From Diorhabda sublineata (taxonomy: Eukaryota > Arthropoda > Insecta > Coleoptera > Chrysomelidae), in contig NC_079475.1 of the NCBI RefSeq assembly GCF_026230105.1, forward strand, positions 28,084,086 through 28,148,085: 64,000 nt of DNA. Direction: 5' to 3'. The position numbers and the translations under genes are program-made. Position 1 is the stretch's first letter. Each line of letters starts with the position of its first letter. Below are positions 38,215 to 51,450 of the stretch, piece by piece. The notes beneath the pieces were generated by a model, which made no database searches, was not told the DNA's origin, and worked only from the letters and a program-made list of their open reading frames with translations.

Positions 38215-39560
38215 TTGTTATTTTTTAGCCAACGTTTTGTAAATGAAAAAGTACCATTGAATTCACTCAGGCTATATTGAGTAATGAGTAAAAAATTACC
38301 ATCGGCCATCGTTTCGTATTTCTAGCACAGTCAGTCATATGATGCGCACAATTTGTCTAGAGTATCTACACCACCTTTGGACTTGTTATAATCTGTAATC
38401 ACTTTTGGTTTTCCTGTTAGTTCGTCAATTTTATCATCATGATGAAGACTTGATATCAGTAAAAAGCTTTTGCTCTTCTTGAGGTAACTCTCGCTTGTTT
38501 TTTTCTAACAGTACCTAAAAATGTGAGAGTGAAATCCGTAAACAGAGTACGGACTAGAGGAATACTGGTAAACCAGTTATCACATGTCACATTTCTCTTA
38601 GAATGTCTGATTGGTTCAACTAGTCTTTGAACAAGTGCTAAAGGAGAATTGTCCAAAGAGTGAGATCCATCCGGCTGTTTGCCAACATAAACCTCCAAAT
38701 TGCTCGTAAAAAAAGTTTTGGAATCCACCATTGCAAAAATTTTCAAGCCATATTTATTTGGCTTACTGGGAATGTATTGTCGAAAACTGCACCTTCCCCG
38801 AAACGCCTCATCGATGGTCACATTTTGAAATGGCGTGTATGCAGACTTACACTTTTCAACAAAAGAATCGAAGATATCCCTGATTGAATTTGCCCGTAGA
38901 TTTTCTTTCTAACCGTGTATCTATATCATCAGAACGTAAATGTTGTAGTAGGAAGCTAAACCGAAATAGTGACATTGTAAGGTGAAATTGTTCAACACCA
39001 GTTTCATTGTTGTTCCACAACTCTTTGACATTTAGATGACTTGACTTGAGAACTCCTCCCAAATAGAGTAAACTAATGCCTGAATTTCAGCCGCATCCGT
39101 TCCATTCGCATTCCTTTCACGGGCATAATTTTCTTGATTTCTCTCGATATGTCGGTTTGTACATTCAACAATTTTCGATAGCATCGTATCTTAAAAAAAT
39201 ATTTCCAAATGTCAACAGCGGTTTTCAAAGTCTTTACAGGTGCTTTAGGGCCTGATAAACGTGTAATCAGATTCTCTGAACGAGTTTTGGTGGAATGTTT
39301 AAACCACTTAGTTCCATCTTTTCCAGTGAAAAAAGGTATCTGTGTATGATATTCTTCCTTACTTATTTCCATTGTTTCCATTTTATCATCTGAAATTCCT
39401 TTTTCTGTGTCGGAATTCTCAAATTATCTTCCTCATTATCGTCATCATGCAAATCATTATTTATTCCGTCTGCATCATCTTCGCTCAAACATTCTAGTAT
39501 TAATTTGTTCAGTCTGTCCTGTTCTTGTTCGTACGACATTATAGGATACTTATAAAACAT
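38215..39560 (-). pseudogene. piggyBac-type transposase pseudogene
   Basis: The minus-strand start at 39560 is followed by an acidic N-terminus (SEDDADGINNDLHDDDNEED), then in another frame a block with FFTGKDGTKWFKH (39381-39073), then LWNNNETGVEQFHLTMSLFR, FSFLLQHLRSDD (39062 down), then MTIDEAFRGRCSFRQYIPSK, PNKYGLKIFAMVDS and CDNWFTSIPLVR (38821-38456), and finally VITDYNKSKGGVDTLDKLCA followed, one frame over, by CARNTKRWPMVIFYSLLNIA (about 38400-38230). These are the DDE domain blocks of piggyBac transposases. All three catalytic Asp positions (TIDE, CDNW, GGVD) are still readable. At least three frameshifts separate the blocks, and a gactgact duplication accounts for the last. No TTAA-flanked ends could be assigned. 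Confidence 0.9.
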
Positions 39561-39654
39561 TAAACCTTAGTTATTATAATGATTCAAAATGTGAAAACCG
39601 GCGTCTTGCCTTTCATGAAGTTAAAAACAAGTTTCAAAATATTTATTTGTTACT

Positions 39655-40395
39655 GGCGGCGAACTTCAAACTCACAACTGAAACAGTGTCGAGGCATACT
39701 ATATCGAAAATGACCAGGTTGTAGGGATGTTCGGAAAACATACGTATAAGAGATGTCTGCGGAATGAGAGTCCGCACGCCAGTGCCAGAAGGTTAGGGAT
39801 GGCTTTTCTTTGGTAATTTCATCTCTAATTATTCTAAGTGAGGTTATTACTAACACGCTTTCCAGTACTAAGTGAAAAGGTGGGAGATTTATAATCACTT
39901 CTAGTGCAGCTATTAGGTATGATTTCATAATCGCGACTGAACATATGCAAGCCAATTTTTGTACCTTCGAGAGATTGATCCTCGTGGTATTAGACTAGAT
40001 CTAGTCCAAACCGCTGCACCATATGTGATGATTAGTCTCACAATTGCAGTGTTCATCCTCAGTAAGATCTTTGGGCTACAACCCTAATTCTTTCCAGCGA
40101 AGTTTCTGGCATCACCAGGACTTTTGTGGTTTTAATTTTTATTTCTTTTTCATTCCAGAGAAGTTTACTATCTAGTGTGGGTCCCAGATATTTCCCCTTT
40201 GTTTTCCACTCAATGACTTGCTTGTCTAGCTTAATTGGCTTGATACTGAGTTTTTTGTGGCCGAAGAAGGGAATTAGGTAGGTCTTATTTGAGTCCTCTT
40301 TGAACACAGAGTGTATTCTCAAAGCATCCTTTTGCGTAGATGACCATGTCGTCTGCATTTCCTTTACATAATATGTCTGGTTCAGTCGGCCCATA
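39655..40395 (-). pseudogene. Jockey-like LINE fragment, RT thumb to linker
   Basis: The minus-strand frame 40394-40059 reads HSVFKEDSNKTYLIPFFGHK, KLSIKPIKLDKQVIEWKTKG, KYLGPTLDSKLLWNEKEIKI. This is the NPxKTxxxxF, KYLGxxLDxKLxW pattern downstream of the catalytic box in Jockey-like LINE reverse transcriptases. A shifted frame then gives IVRLIITYGAAVWTRS (about 40050-39990), the PxxxYGAxVW block. A third frame (39955-39650) reads LIAALEVIINLPPFHLVLES, the AALEVLLNLPPLDL block that leads towards the RNase H region. The N-terminal endonuclease and the catalytic RT box are absent. The fragment starts about 90 bp beyond the end of the piggyBac ORF and runs in the same direction. Confidence 0.85.
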
Positions 40396-43300
40396 TGAGA
40401 GTTCGTCTACTACTAAGCTTCACATAAGTGGGGATGCGACTTCTATTGTGCCATCCATCAAATTAGCAAACTATATTTACTTTCGTTACTTTATCTAAAT
40501 ATATCAATTATTAAACGAATCATGTAATTTGTTTTTGATAAAGATGAAAAAGAAAAAACTAATAATTTTCGAATTTGTAGTAGGGCTGTCCAAGCGAAGA
40601 TATCGGGATTTACTTAAGCGCGGTAGATTTATATAAAGGGCGATATCTTGCACCCCGTTAAGTACCTCCACCAAATATGAGCACTATATGTAATATCGTC
40701 TTTCATGGATAAAATATCAGATTAGTAAAAAAATTGATCATCAGAACTCCTCGATCCCGTAAAATTAAGGTGGTGTGAGTTAATTATATGATAAAAACTG
40801 TCAGTTTGAGCGTGACGTAAAGAGAGAAGAGGGCTACAAAGTTGTCATTCCCGAGTGTAGCTAATTTGTTTTATTTTCAAGTGAATAATTCAAGAATGAC
40901 GAAAAATATGTAATCTGACGATTTCCACAAGCCAAAGTAACAAAAATCTTGATAAAATTAAATGCGTATAGCTGCATGATGACAGTGTTGGATATATTTT
41001 TAATTTAGATTCGTGAGTTAGATCCATGTTTATCCTCTGAATTTATTCAATTTATGCTTAGTTGATGCGGTGTTTCCAATTTACATAAAAATGTTTCCGT
41101 TTATCCCTTATATTGGAATAAATACTGATGCTATTCAATTTATTTTTATTATTTAGTATATATTTGTTATTTATTCATTTTATGGTTTTACTCACAGTTG
41201 CTTGCATTGAAAGATAGCTTCTTTTAGGTTCACTTAACACCTCCTTGAAATGTCTGACGCGCTCGATTAAATTTCATTTTCAACCCTTATACACGACCAC
41301 CCGTATCATTTAAATGATCAGATTAACATACAAACATTATTAAAAATAGGGTCAGTCTGTCAATGTAACAGTATTTTTTTTAACATATTCAAAAAACTTT
41401 AGCTGCTCCTCTCATCTATAAAAAAATATAAATTATATGACATTTTCTTCTTCTTTTTTTAAAGTTTTACAACCTAATAGGTCTCTGTGACGTTCGAGTA
41501 AATCTGAATTTAGCATCGGGGGCTCCCCTACATATCTATGCTGCCTTTTATTCTTAATAACTACAACAGATGTCTTAAATGCCAGGAAATAAACCTTTCG
41601 AAATAAACCAATTTAGTGGATTGAGTGGTTAACGAGAAGTGATAAATCTCACATCTTCTAAATGTTACCTCATTATAAAAACACTAATATTGAGAAAAAT
41701 TACATTACATTTTTTGATGAAAATCATTTGTTTTAATTTGTATATAGTGAAATATCACCATCGATATATTTGTACTTGAAGAGAAGTATAGATCAATTTG
41801 TTTTCCAGATGTATTTAACCTTTTTATACTTTACTGTGAGCTTATTGTGAATTATAGCGGAAATATTTGCACTCAAATATCTGTTCATTTTTGATCATCC
41901 TTTGTATTAAAATTCTTTCTAGTATTGTTTCCTTCAGACTCTCTACAATAACAGAATAGGATAATGAAAATTTTCCTCTAACACTTGACAATTATTTACA
42001 GACTCGTTAATTGAAAAAGATAACATTTAATAAACAAAATATTTAAATATAACATTCCACAATTACAGTATTTTTCCTACCTGACATAAGAAGTATACAA
42101 TATATCAATAACGTGAAGGAAACTTATAAAAGCTAAATAAATATTAAGTTGAATGAATTCGGATATTTCATTTTATTTATATTTTTGAAAACAATAATTT
42201 GATGATTGATTTGAGTGGTGATGTCAGCAACTCTTTTTTGATGAACCAAATTTTTTTCGATTTTTGGAATTCCTTTGCTGTGATGGTCAAACAAGTTGAA
42301 TTTTGTACAAAAACAGAATAGTTGCTTTAGCAAATTTAATGTTTAGGTACGCAATGATTGAAAAAAGAAAAAAAAACTTATTGAAGCAAAAAGTTGTTTG
42401 TGTTGTAAAAAAGTTGTTGTTACAACGAAACAATTTATCTCATACTAATTCACAAACTGATTTGAAAATATATCTGCGAAATTGGCACAATTATTCAAAT
42501 TCAAACCGTTAGTTTCTGTTACCAGGAACAATTAAGCTCATTTCCTTCTTAAAATCCTTAGAACTACCTCCTTATGAGCCTTGAAATCTATATTTATATT
42601 AATTCACTAAAATTTTATAGATCACTTCTTTCTGTGTCTTATCATGATACTCGTAGAATTTGATTTTACCTTTCAAATATATATCTGATTTTCGTATTCC
42701 CAATTAATTTGTTCTGGGAATTCTCTTTTTCTATTTTTAAGATTTTTAAGACTTCTTGCGTACTCCTTCGATACGCAAGATCAATTTAACATTCAATCAT
42801 CGAGCGGCTTCTACAATCAAAATGCTTCCGCAAAATTTAAGCTTTCTTGCACGAAGAACTTGCAGATGCGTGCTTGTCGATTTGCCGCTATTGTTAGTTA
42901 TCAATATAGTGAATGTTTCGTCTTCAACATTTTGTAGCAATGTGATGTTAGGTATTATATTTCCTTTTTGTTTTGGATTTTAAGGTCACGGCTAATGTCA
43001 GGTCTGTTAGTGTTGATTTTAGATTTATGATAATCTCAAAAATAATGTTTAAAGAAGTGAGATTGTAAAATCCATAAACAAATTTTCTTGAGTTTCTTAA
43101 AAAATATGAAACGTTAGTGTTTTGTAGTATGTAGCATTCGAAACATTTTTAAACTTCTATTTATTATTACGTAGAATATTGAAAATAACTGTATGCTGAA
43201 GTACTAATCCGAATCAGCTTTTTATTTATTTTTGAATAGGTGGTTTATTAAAAAAATTTTTTCTGATGTTATAACCCTCTATAATTCAATGTTCTCTAAA

Positions 43301-45060
43301 TGAATATTGAATTAAAATCCAAATTCGACCTGTTCATCTTACTGTTTATTAAGATATTAAGTTTCCCAGGCAATACTTTAAAATATATCTTTAATGTACC
43401 AATTAAAACAATTAAACTTTTTAATTAAATGGATTTCTGAGATCAGTTAAGTTGATTTGGTAAATTCCATTTACCTTGAGTAGGTGTTCGATTCTATTGA
43501 GTTTTTTTAACTTCTTTTAAGAGAATTTTATATTAATTGAATTATCACTTCTACACTATTTTGTTGTTAAAAATGGATTTTTTTTGAAATTTGAATTTTG
43601 TTAAAAAGGCAGTAGAGTAGATCGAATAATAATTATAGAAGTTTTTTAACTTGAAGGGGTGACATTACTGTTAATCTCACAATTAAATATAAAATATGTT
43701 CTATAACTACAAATGCTTCAAAACTTCAAGCCAATTTTTAAGAATACTCTTTGGTATACTCTTCAAACTTTATTTGCTTCTCCCTTGAAGTAGTTGTTTA
43801 AGTTTTGGAGAGGCAAATAATAAAATGAAGAAACCAGGAAAACGTTTCACTCACCTTTTAACTCCAAAACTTATATCTGATAGCCAGGAGTCATGTAAAT
43901 ATGTAGCAACTCTTTAATTACTGTTAAACTCAAAGGTGTAATGAATTAGAACGGATAAAAAGTTTCACAAACCTCTCTCATACAAGAATGACGATTTTCA
44001 ATATCTTCTTGAGCGATATCATGATAGTTGATGGCATTGATAATTTACTAAAGCTAACAACATTCATCACCGCTCATAAGTAACATTCTATAAAACTACA
44101 TTCTCAGCTGCTTTTCCGTACACGAAATTTTATTTGTAATAAAAAATTCTTTTGAAGTAGTGGCAAGACAATTGACTATAACTGACAAAATCGACTATGC
44201 TAAGTGAACTGAATAAATGACGATGAGATTACGCTTGATGGTTGATAATGAATAGAACAGATATACAATATACAAGTTTTTATGTAATGTTAGTCTATAC
44301 CAGTTTCTAAACATATTTGTGAGTTTTCTGTATATTTTCACAATTTTTACCAAATGTATTGAGCACCCATGACATATTTCTATTTTTTTGTAAACTATCA
44401 AATCAAAATGAAATAAAATGATTTATAAAGGTTTGTATCAAAATAATCAATATTTGGTGGGTACACTCTTTGCCTCAATTATGACATAAATTTATCTAAT
44501 ATTATAATAAATATTTATATTTTTCATTGATACTCATTCGAGGAAACACAGCATTTAAACCCTACTTTGTTTGTGGTGACCGAGTCTACGGTTGAGTGAA
44601 CCTCATACATGCCATTTTGTGCTCAGAAATTCGAAGAAATTCTCCCAATACCATCTCATACTGCAGACATATTTTTGACACGACGCTGTATGCTTCTAGA
44701 ATATAATGATATCTATACTTGTATCGCAGAAAGTGTCATTAATTATGTTTATGACGCAGATTTATGTCTTTGTAGGGTTCATGAAGCTCTCATACACAAT
44801 TTGCCATCTACAGAATCAGTGATTTACGTTTGTTATTACACAATCTTTCTTAAATTCTCGTTTATGTAAAGACGCCCAAAAGTAACATCGGGCGAACCAA
44901 AAATCTGCATTAAAGAGAGAAAATCGAGTTCCGGAAAATTAGAATAAGTCTTTTTAACAATTGTATCAAATGTAATTAAGTCTTTAGATTCACTGAATTA
45001 TTGTGAGGATGGTTAAAATATAAACCAGACTTATGCTATAAAGATTTTTTTATTAAGTTT
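40396..45060 (+). other. Intron 1, no gene recognised
   Basis: A long AT-rich stretch. Open frames at 42303-42512, 42756-42983 and 44609-44869 (plus) and at 42133-42333 and 44195-44401 (minus) show no recognisable family, splice context or transposon motif. Confidence 0.45.
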
Positions 45061-45900
45061 ATTATAATTTTATAATTTTACAAAATACTCTTCATCACAC
45101 TATACAAACTTTTGCCAACTCTCTGAAAACTTTCGGATGCATTTTTTATAAGAATCTCTTGGCTTGTTATGTTTATGTATTCTTGCATGAAAGATTCTAC
45201 CTCCGCATTTCTTTCGAATCGCAGTCCGCCAAGTGCCTCTTTCAATGGATCAATTAAATGATAGTCATATGGCGACATATCGGGACTATAAGGAAGGTGT
45301 TCCAGTATTTCCAAACTCAATTCGTCCAATATTTTCGTCGTAAACGTAGCTGTATACGGTCTGGTGATGTCTCTCAGCAATACCGCACTACGGATTGGAA
45401 TATCGCTTCGTTTTGATCGATAGATCAATCGTGATGGTAAGGAGCTTACTAGAATATTCGCACGTGCACAGTTCGTTGTTTAGTGAAAAAATCAATTGCA
45501 ATTACTCCTCCCAAAATACTATATATAAAACATCTTTTTATTGCTTCACTTCATAGACGTGCGTTCACTCTCAGGAATATAGTGGTGTACCTAAGTCTCA
45601 TCTGTAATTATTATTCGGAACAATAAATGTTCTCCTTACTCTTCATACCGCTGCAGGAGACGCATGTGAATTTCTGCTCAAAATCCAAAAGAAAGTGGAA
45701 CACCATTCATACACTTGAACATTGGAGAGGTACTCATCCTCAAGTTGCGCAAATAATACATTATCTTCGATCAAAAAATGAATATTAATGCGTTGTGCAA
45801 CAGACACTGTTGTGTACGCTTCGTAACAGGCCAGTCTAACACCCAGAGCAGTCACTTTGACGACATTAAATTTTCCACGCATCTATTAAAACATTCCGCT
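45061..45900 (-). pseudogene. Mariner transposase pseudogene, family D, minus strand
   Basis: Minus-strand frame 45882-45643 reads QRINIHFLIED and then SNVQVYEWCSTFF, the N-terminal helix-turn-helix part. A frame-shifted stretch follows with RLLQRYEE, IITDET and VHHYIPESERTSM (about 45660-45540), which keeps the first catalytic Asp (DET). Frame 45428-45078 gives IRSAVLLRDITRPYTATFTT, LEILEHLPYSPDMSPYDYHL, IDPLKEALGGLRFERNAEVE. The second Asp survives (RDI for HDN) and so does the third (YDYH). The region between DET and the second Asp is scrambled. The copy is dead but unusually complete, spanning HTH to C-terminus. Terminal repeats were not identified. Confidence 0.88.
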
Positions 45901-46514
45901 TTATATTTCAACCGATCTCGTACTTGAAAGTTTAATAGGTTTGTATTTTGTGTAGAAACTTAATTACTTGAATTTCACGGAATAAAAAATTGATTTTCTT
46001 TTTGCTAATAAAAAATTCTCTAAACAATAGACTTTTTCTGCACTTATCAAATTTGTAGATTGCTATATATTTTAGGTTTTAGGCTTTATTTGTAAACTGG
46101 TTTGAATTTCCTAATGTTCCCTACGCATATCTCAGAAACCATAAGTTGGATTCCAAAATTTTTTTAGTTGGATCAGGTTTAGTCTAAATTGTACCAGTCC
46201 AATTTCATCAGAATCGGTCCAGTAGATTTGAAGATAGAGAGCTAAATGTGTACACATCCATGCTAAACTTGTCAAGAGCTAGGAGGGCCTTAATCTGAGC
46301 ATCTTATTCAAATATTTTTTGGTCACATATTTCACTTTTATTTCTTTGCTTCTATAATTTATTTGCATCTCATCGAGTAGAATCTAATAGCGTAATTAAA
46401 TTTCCCACGAAAATGTAGGTTGAGTACCCTTGACATCATAATAGCTACTGTTGTCCGTTATATAAGGAAGACTGAATCTAAACTTTGATATCTTGAAGAA
46501 AATTTAAGTTTCTC
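45901..46514 (+). other. Intron 1, dispersed-repeat-like stretch
   Basis: At about 46130-46260 the sequence has the look of a short dispersed insect repeat (for example tttcatcagaatcggtccag). No gene was recognised. Confidence 0.35.
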
Positions 46515-47136
46515 AACCGTTCTACGTTGCTCTAATGGAACGGTGGCGACATGTTATTCCGATAAAACAGGCGACTCTTTATTTTGCTTCATTAGTGAAC
46601 AACTTTTGTTGGATTTGGGTTGAAAGACCCATACAGTTGATTGTTGTTTAGTTTAGGGCTCATATGGATAGATCCATGATTCGTCGCCTTTCACGATCTT
46701 ATTGACGTGCTTTGAAGGACTGCGATCGAATTCTTTCAGCATTTCTTTTCACTGAGCTTTTTTTGAGCGATTGTCAAATTTGTGCGATATCCAACGAAAA
46801 CAAATCATATATTGAAATATCAGTTTACGCGCAGCATCGATGTTTTCTGACACAACAGCCGATTTAATACATCCTTCCCGAAAATCATGATATAGCGAAG
46901 TATGACCACGATTGAATTTTAAAAACCAGCGTGTTGGTTTAATCTTTGTCGAAAATCAAAGAAATTCGTGATTTAATTCCATTTTTTGACCAAGATGAAT
47001 GTTTCAAGTGTCTATAAACAACACAAATAGACTCGTATCACAACACGTTCTAAGTATATTAACCATTAAAAATGTCAAGCTTCATTATGACAATGTCAGA
47101 TTTGACATATCTCATAACTTGAGTAGCAGCCCTCGA
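46515..47136 (-). mobile_element. Internally deleted mariner, family A, minus strand
   Basis: The minus strand starts tcgagggctgctactcaagt at 47136 and proceeds through gacatttttaatggtta and attcatcttggtcaaaaaat, the same leader as the family A copies at 32194 and 63790. Coding blocks: FREGCIKSAVVSENIDAARK (about 46890-46840), RSKKAQ, EMLKEFDRSPSKHVNKIVKG, DESWIYPYEP (about 46775-46665), TKQQSTVWVFQP and HVATVPLEQRRTV (about 46555-46515). The first catalytic Asp survives in GDES. The C-terminal half with the other two Asp residues is missing, and the N-terminus is shortened and frame-shifted. Confidence 0.85.
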
Positions 47137-50100
47137 ATTCCTTCAGTTTGAATTTGAGCATCGAAGTTTATGTGAGTTTATTTGTTAAAATTCTTTCATT
47201 TCAATGATATTCCAATCGTGGGATTAATGGGTAAGCAAACATGTGCTCCAAAATACCTCCAGAACTTGATGGTTACCGGAGATTTAAATCGCAGAACGGT
47301 AGGAAAATATACCATACAGATGCACTAAAGCCAAAATTTTGAGAGGATTGTGTGTAAAAACAAACAAGAATTTTTTGTAGATGGTTTATCAACATATCAT
47401 AAAATAGCCTCTAGGAAAAGTGAACGACTTATTGTTACTCATATTGCTTCTACACATGATTTGTATCTTTATTGATAACACTCCAACTATCTAATGATAT
47501 CCTTTATCGCAGATTGGTTCACCAAAAAAAAAGTAATTCGATGAACCAGATATGAACACAGAGTGTCATAAAAATACATATATTGATTAATTGTGATTCG
47601 ATTGCCACTTTAATATTGGCTATTAAGCTGTAGAGAATGTATATGGATTTAAATGAAATATGAACGAATACTAATAATAAAAGACATTAAAAATCTGCAG
47701 TATCATCTCATAGTCGTATACAAACATCGAATATGTACGAAAAGAGAAGAATATGTGTAATCTTGATTCTACCATGGAGTCCCTAACTATGTATCTAAGC
47801 GAGCTAGACAACTCAGATTGGAGTGAAGCTAATTTATTTAATAATAAATAGCCGAATCTCGTTCTCCTCAAAATCACGAAGGTCTAGGTTATATATACCC
47901 ATTTCTCAATTGTAGTAATCAGTATTAGACCATTTATCAAAGATAGACAAAATATTTCATAGTATAAAATGGAGTGTGACGAAAACGCACTATTCTCTTT
48001 TTTACGGTGCAAACCATAAAAGAAACGCTGTTAAAACTTGATAACAATGATGGGTAGTGGGCGTATTGAGCTTATGTCTAATACGTAAATTTGTAGTTTT
48101 TGATCAAAATTCTCAATTTTAAATTATACAGTGTGGGTCAAAGCAACAAATTTACAACTATATAGTACTATTACTTTTTTGTATGGCATCACCGATATGC
48201 CATTCCCTTCTGGAGTATGCGTTGTGTGATGCAAGTTGAGAAATCTTCAAGGTAAAAACAAGAGCTGTTAGTTATTTACTCAGACTAAAAAGTAGTACTC
48301 ACTTCTCGCACTGTTTTTTTGAAAATTCAAAATATTCACTCTTCCCTCCTTATTTATATTTGATTCTGTATGCCTGATCCGTAAGCACGCTTCTCCCATT
48401 TAAGAAAGTTCATTGCTCAGCTATCCACTTAGGAGTGCGGAGCGTTTTTTTCTGCATTTAGCAAAAATTTGAAGACATATTTACTGAAAAGTGCCTTTTA
48501 CACTATATTTCAATGATAATATTTGATTCGTTTTATATAATGAGTTATTGCTAATATTGATTTCTAATACAAACTATTAGATATTTCAAGATTGTCGTAT
48601 ATTTAATTTTATTATCTGGTTTAATTCTCATAATGTATAAATGTAATGTATATTACATTTATAAATTTTCACATACTTAGATTTTATTTCATTTTTGTAT
48701 CAATTTAGTTATTTGCGTGTTTGTTGTTTAGTTATTTTAAAGCTCTCGTCTACAAATTGTGAACAAGCATTTTATCACCTCTCTTTTTTTTTGAACATCA
48801 ACCAATAAATTGAATAACATAGTGTATGCCACCCTTATTTAAATTGTAATAAAAAATACATTGATCAATCTATAACTTTACTTACTGAAAATATTACTGA
48901 GCCACAATAATTGATTAGTGAAATAAGACATATATTTGGTTAAATGTTGCCATTAGCCAATCCGCTGTTATGTTCACACGTAGAAGTTAATGAATAATGT
49001 TCATTGTTTATATGCATATATATCAGATATATTGCAATAAAAACGTCTGACAATAAAATTTTATTTGTAGCTTGTATGTCATTATGTAAGACTAAAAGAG
49101 AGAATTTAATTTAGGAATACAATCAATAAAACTATCCAGATAATGTTCATTAAATGGGACATTTTAATTAAACGATTGTTTGCATTATTAAAAAAGTATA
49201 TTACTAACATTACTGCTGTTCATATAATTTTTCTAGTAAATAATTAGGAATATTGGTCGTAGCATTAATTTCTAACTTAAAAAAAAATCAATTAAAAATG
49301 TTCGTCACAGCTTTGGTTATAATTTTTCTTTTGGTTTATTGATTAGAGGTATATTTAAAAAGTCATTAATTATCTATTGATGAAAAGTGTTATAGTCCAG
49401 GAGGAATCGGCGTAAGAGTACCGAAATCTATTCCACCTCAATTTTTTTATGGGATCCTCTTTAAATTGTCCTACTGTACAAATTTTTTTTAGATCCTTCA
49501 TTGAAATACAAATAAAAAAGGCCTTATGACTCTTCACAATGAAGTTAATATTTTTGGAGATATGAATTTTGGATTCGAAATAATTGGAAACTGAATTATC
49601 TAACGGCTGTATTACAAAATTGCACAATAACACAACAATTGCACGACATAACACTTGAGCGAAAAAACAATTTTTACATCTACGTTTTTTTGTAGAATAT
49701 CTCATTAATTCTTACTTTCATAGACTTTACTTTAACTTGAAGTTTGGAAAATTTTCTACTGAAAATATATCAATAACTTTTCACCATTTTCGGGAAAATC
49801 AAATCTAAAGATAGTAATTTCAAATTGTTATGAATAGCGCCGTTTTTTAGATTTATTGTTAGTTTTTTAATCATTTTTAGAAGATAAAATAAAAAGTTTA
49901 GATTTATATGTATTTATGCTTGTTGCTAACGTTTCCAATGAATTTTTCTTGACTCATTGTAATAGTCGTAGATCTTCGACAAAAATTTCAATAGTTAAGT
50001 ATGCTTTTGTATATCAGTAATGTTTTTTCATATTTTTTGATATCTATTATAACCATCGCATTGAAAACAACAACAAAAAATTTAATACGTTATGAACACA

Positions 50101-51175
50101 TACATTTGATTAATTATTTTGTTTCACACGGATACTAGGAAAAGTTTAAGGCTTCACAGTTCTGTGAAAGTTTTGTTTTCAATTTACCATTTTCTATGGT
50201 GTGAATCTAATAAGAACTATTTTTTCAAATGGATTAACGTTTATCCTATATTCATGAAAGACCGCTTTTCTCGTACTTTGAAGCCGAGTAGTAATTTTGG
50301 CGGAAATTTATCGATGAAGACCTTGTTCCAGAATCACCAGAAAAACTTCTTTACAAAAATAGTACGAAAGGTGTTCTTATAAATTGGCCCTTTTTGTCTC
50401 TCTTTATATGAAAACTAATTAAGGGGAGAATTACGATCAATTGTAGCGTATGTTTTTCAAATATTCATAAGTATTTACTTAGACTGAACAAGATACTCTA
50501 ACTTCGAAAATGAATGAAATATCTGTAAGAAATAGGCACCAACAAAAGAAGCGGTTCAATGTCTGCTTGCAACACCTCATTCCAAGCAACTTCCACTTGA
50601 TGTATTAACTGCGCTAGACTCCGTAGGGCTCTAAATATGGTCATATTACCTCTTATCTGCTAGTAAAGTGACAAACAAACAAAACAAATAAATTTATGTC
50701 TGAAGTTTATTTCTGGAGTCATGGTTTAGAGGATTATTTCTTCTTCTTTCTTCCTATCAAATTGTTTGCTAATCACTTGGTCTATGTGAATCCGTTAGTA
50801 ACAATTTGGAATCAACTACGAAGGAAGAAAAAATCAAGGAATTGGTAATTGATAACCAATAGAAAAAAATATGTAAAAAACAGGCAACCGACAATTGCTA
50901 AGTTGATAATAAATCATAGTGTAAAAAACTGAGAACACGCTTCAATAGTTGATTGAATAATTAATTTTTGATATAAAAATAAAGTAACGAATGACAAAAT
51001 TGATCACTATACTAAAGCGTGATTTCCTTTGCACGACATTTTCTTTCAAAAATAATTTGGTATAAAGCTGGTAGAAAATTGTAATAAAATTTTCTAAATA
51101 ATATTATAATGTACTCCTTATATAAGTAAACTGTTTTCAATCACAAAAGGAATGAGATTAATTTATACTCAAGTA
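47137..51175 (+). other. Intron 1, no gene recognised
   Basis: AT-rich. The minus-strand 111-codon frame at 49370-49705 lacks any recognisable domain and looks like part of a non-coding repeat. The frames at 47671-47877 and 50119-50382 are likewise unassigned. Confidence 0.45.
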
Positions 51176-51450
51176 ATTTATTTATTCACTATTCACTAAA
51201 ACTTTCACGTTAAACAATTCACTTATATTTATGCAGACACTTGACATTTAATTTATTTAAATACACCGCTCAGTTCACTTGTCACTGGTGAAATTTTTGA
51301 CTGACTTACGACTGACTAAATAGTATATTAAAATTACATTCTTGAACTTTCGACACTTGTAAATCTTTGTTTCACCATGAATGTCACTATAAAAACTGTC
51401 ACCAAAAAAGGTGAAGTAATCAGGTCACAAAAATTAAGAAAAAAATCTAG
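51176..51450. repeat. Uninterrupted copy of the 32/33-kb dispersed repeat
   Basis: Sequence such as tatttattcactattcacta, tttgactgacttacgactga and aatcaggtcacaaa corresponds in order to the two flanks of the mariner at 32194-32946. Class unknown. Confidence 0.45.

Noticed and set aside
17485..42777. Shared 15-mer tccttcgatacgcaa at about 17488 and 42765
   Set aside because: The flanks do not match, and an exact 15-bp match is expected by chance in 64 kb.
49370..49705. 111-codon minus-strand open frame
   Set aside because: Cys-, Lys- and Phe-rich without a known motif; the DNA looks like a non-coding repeat.
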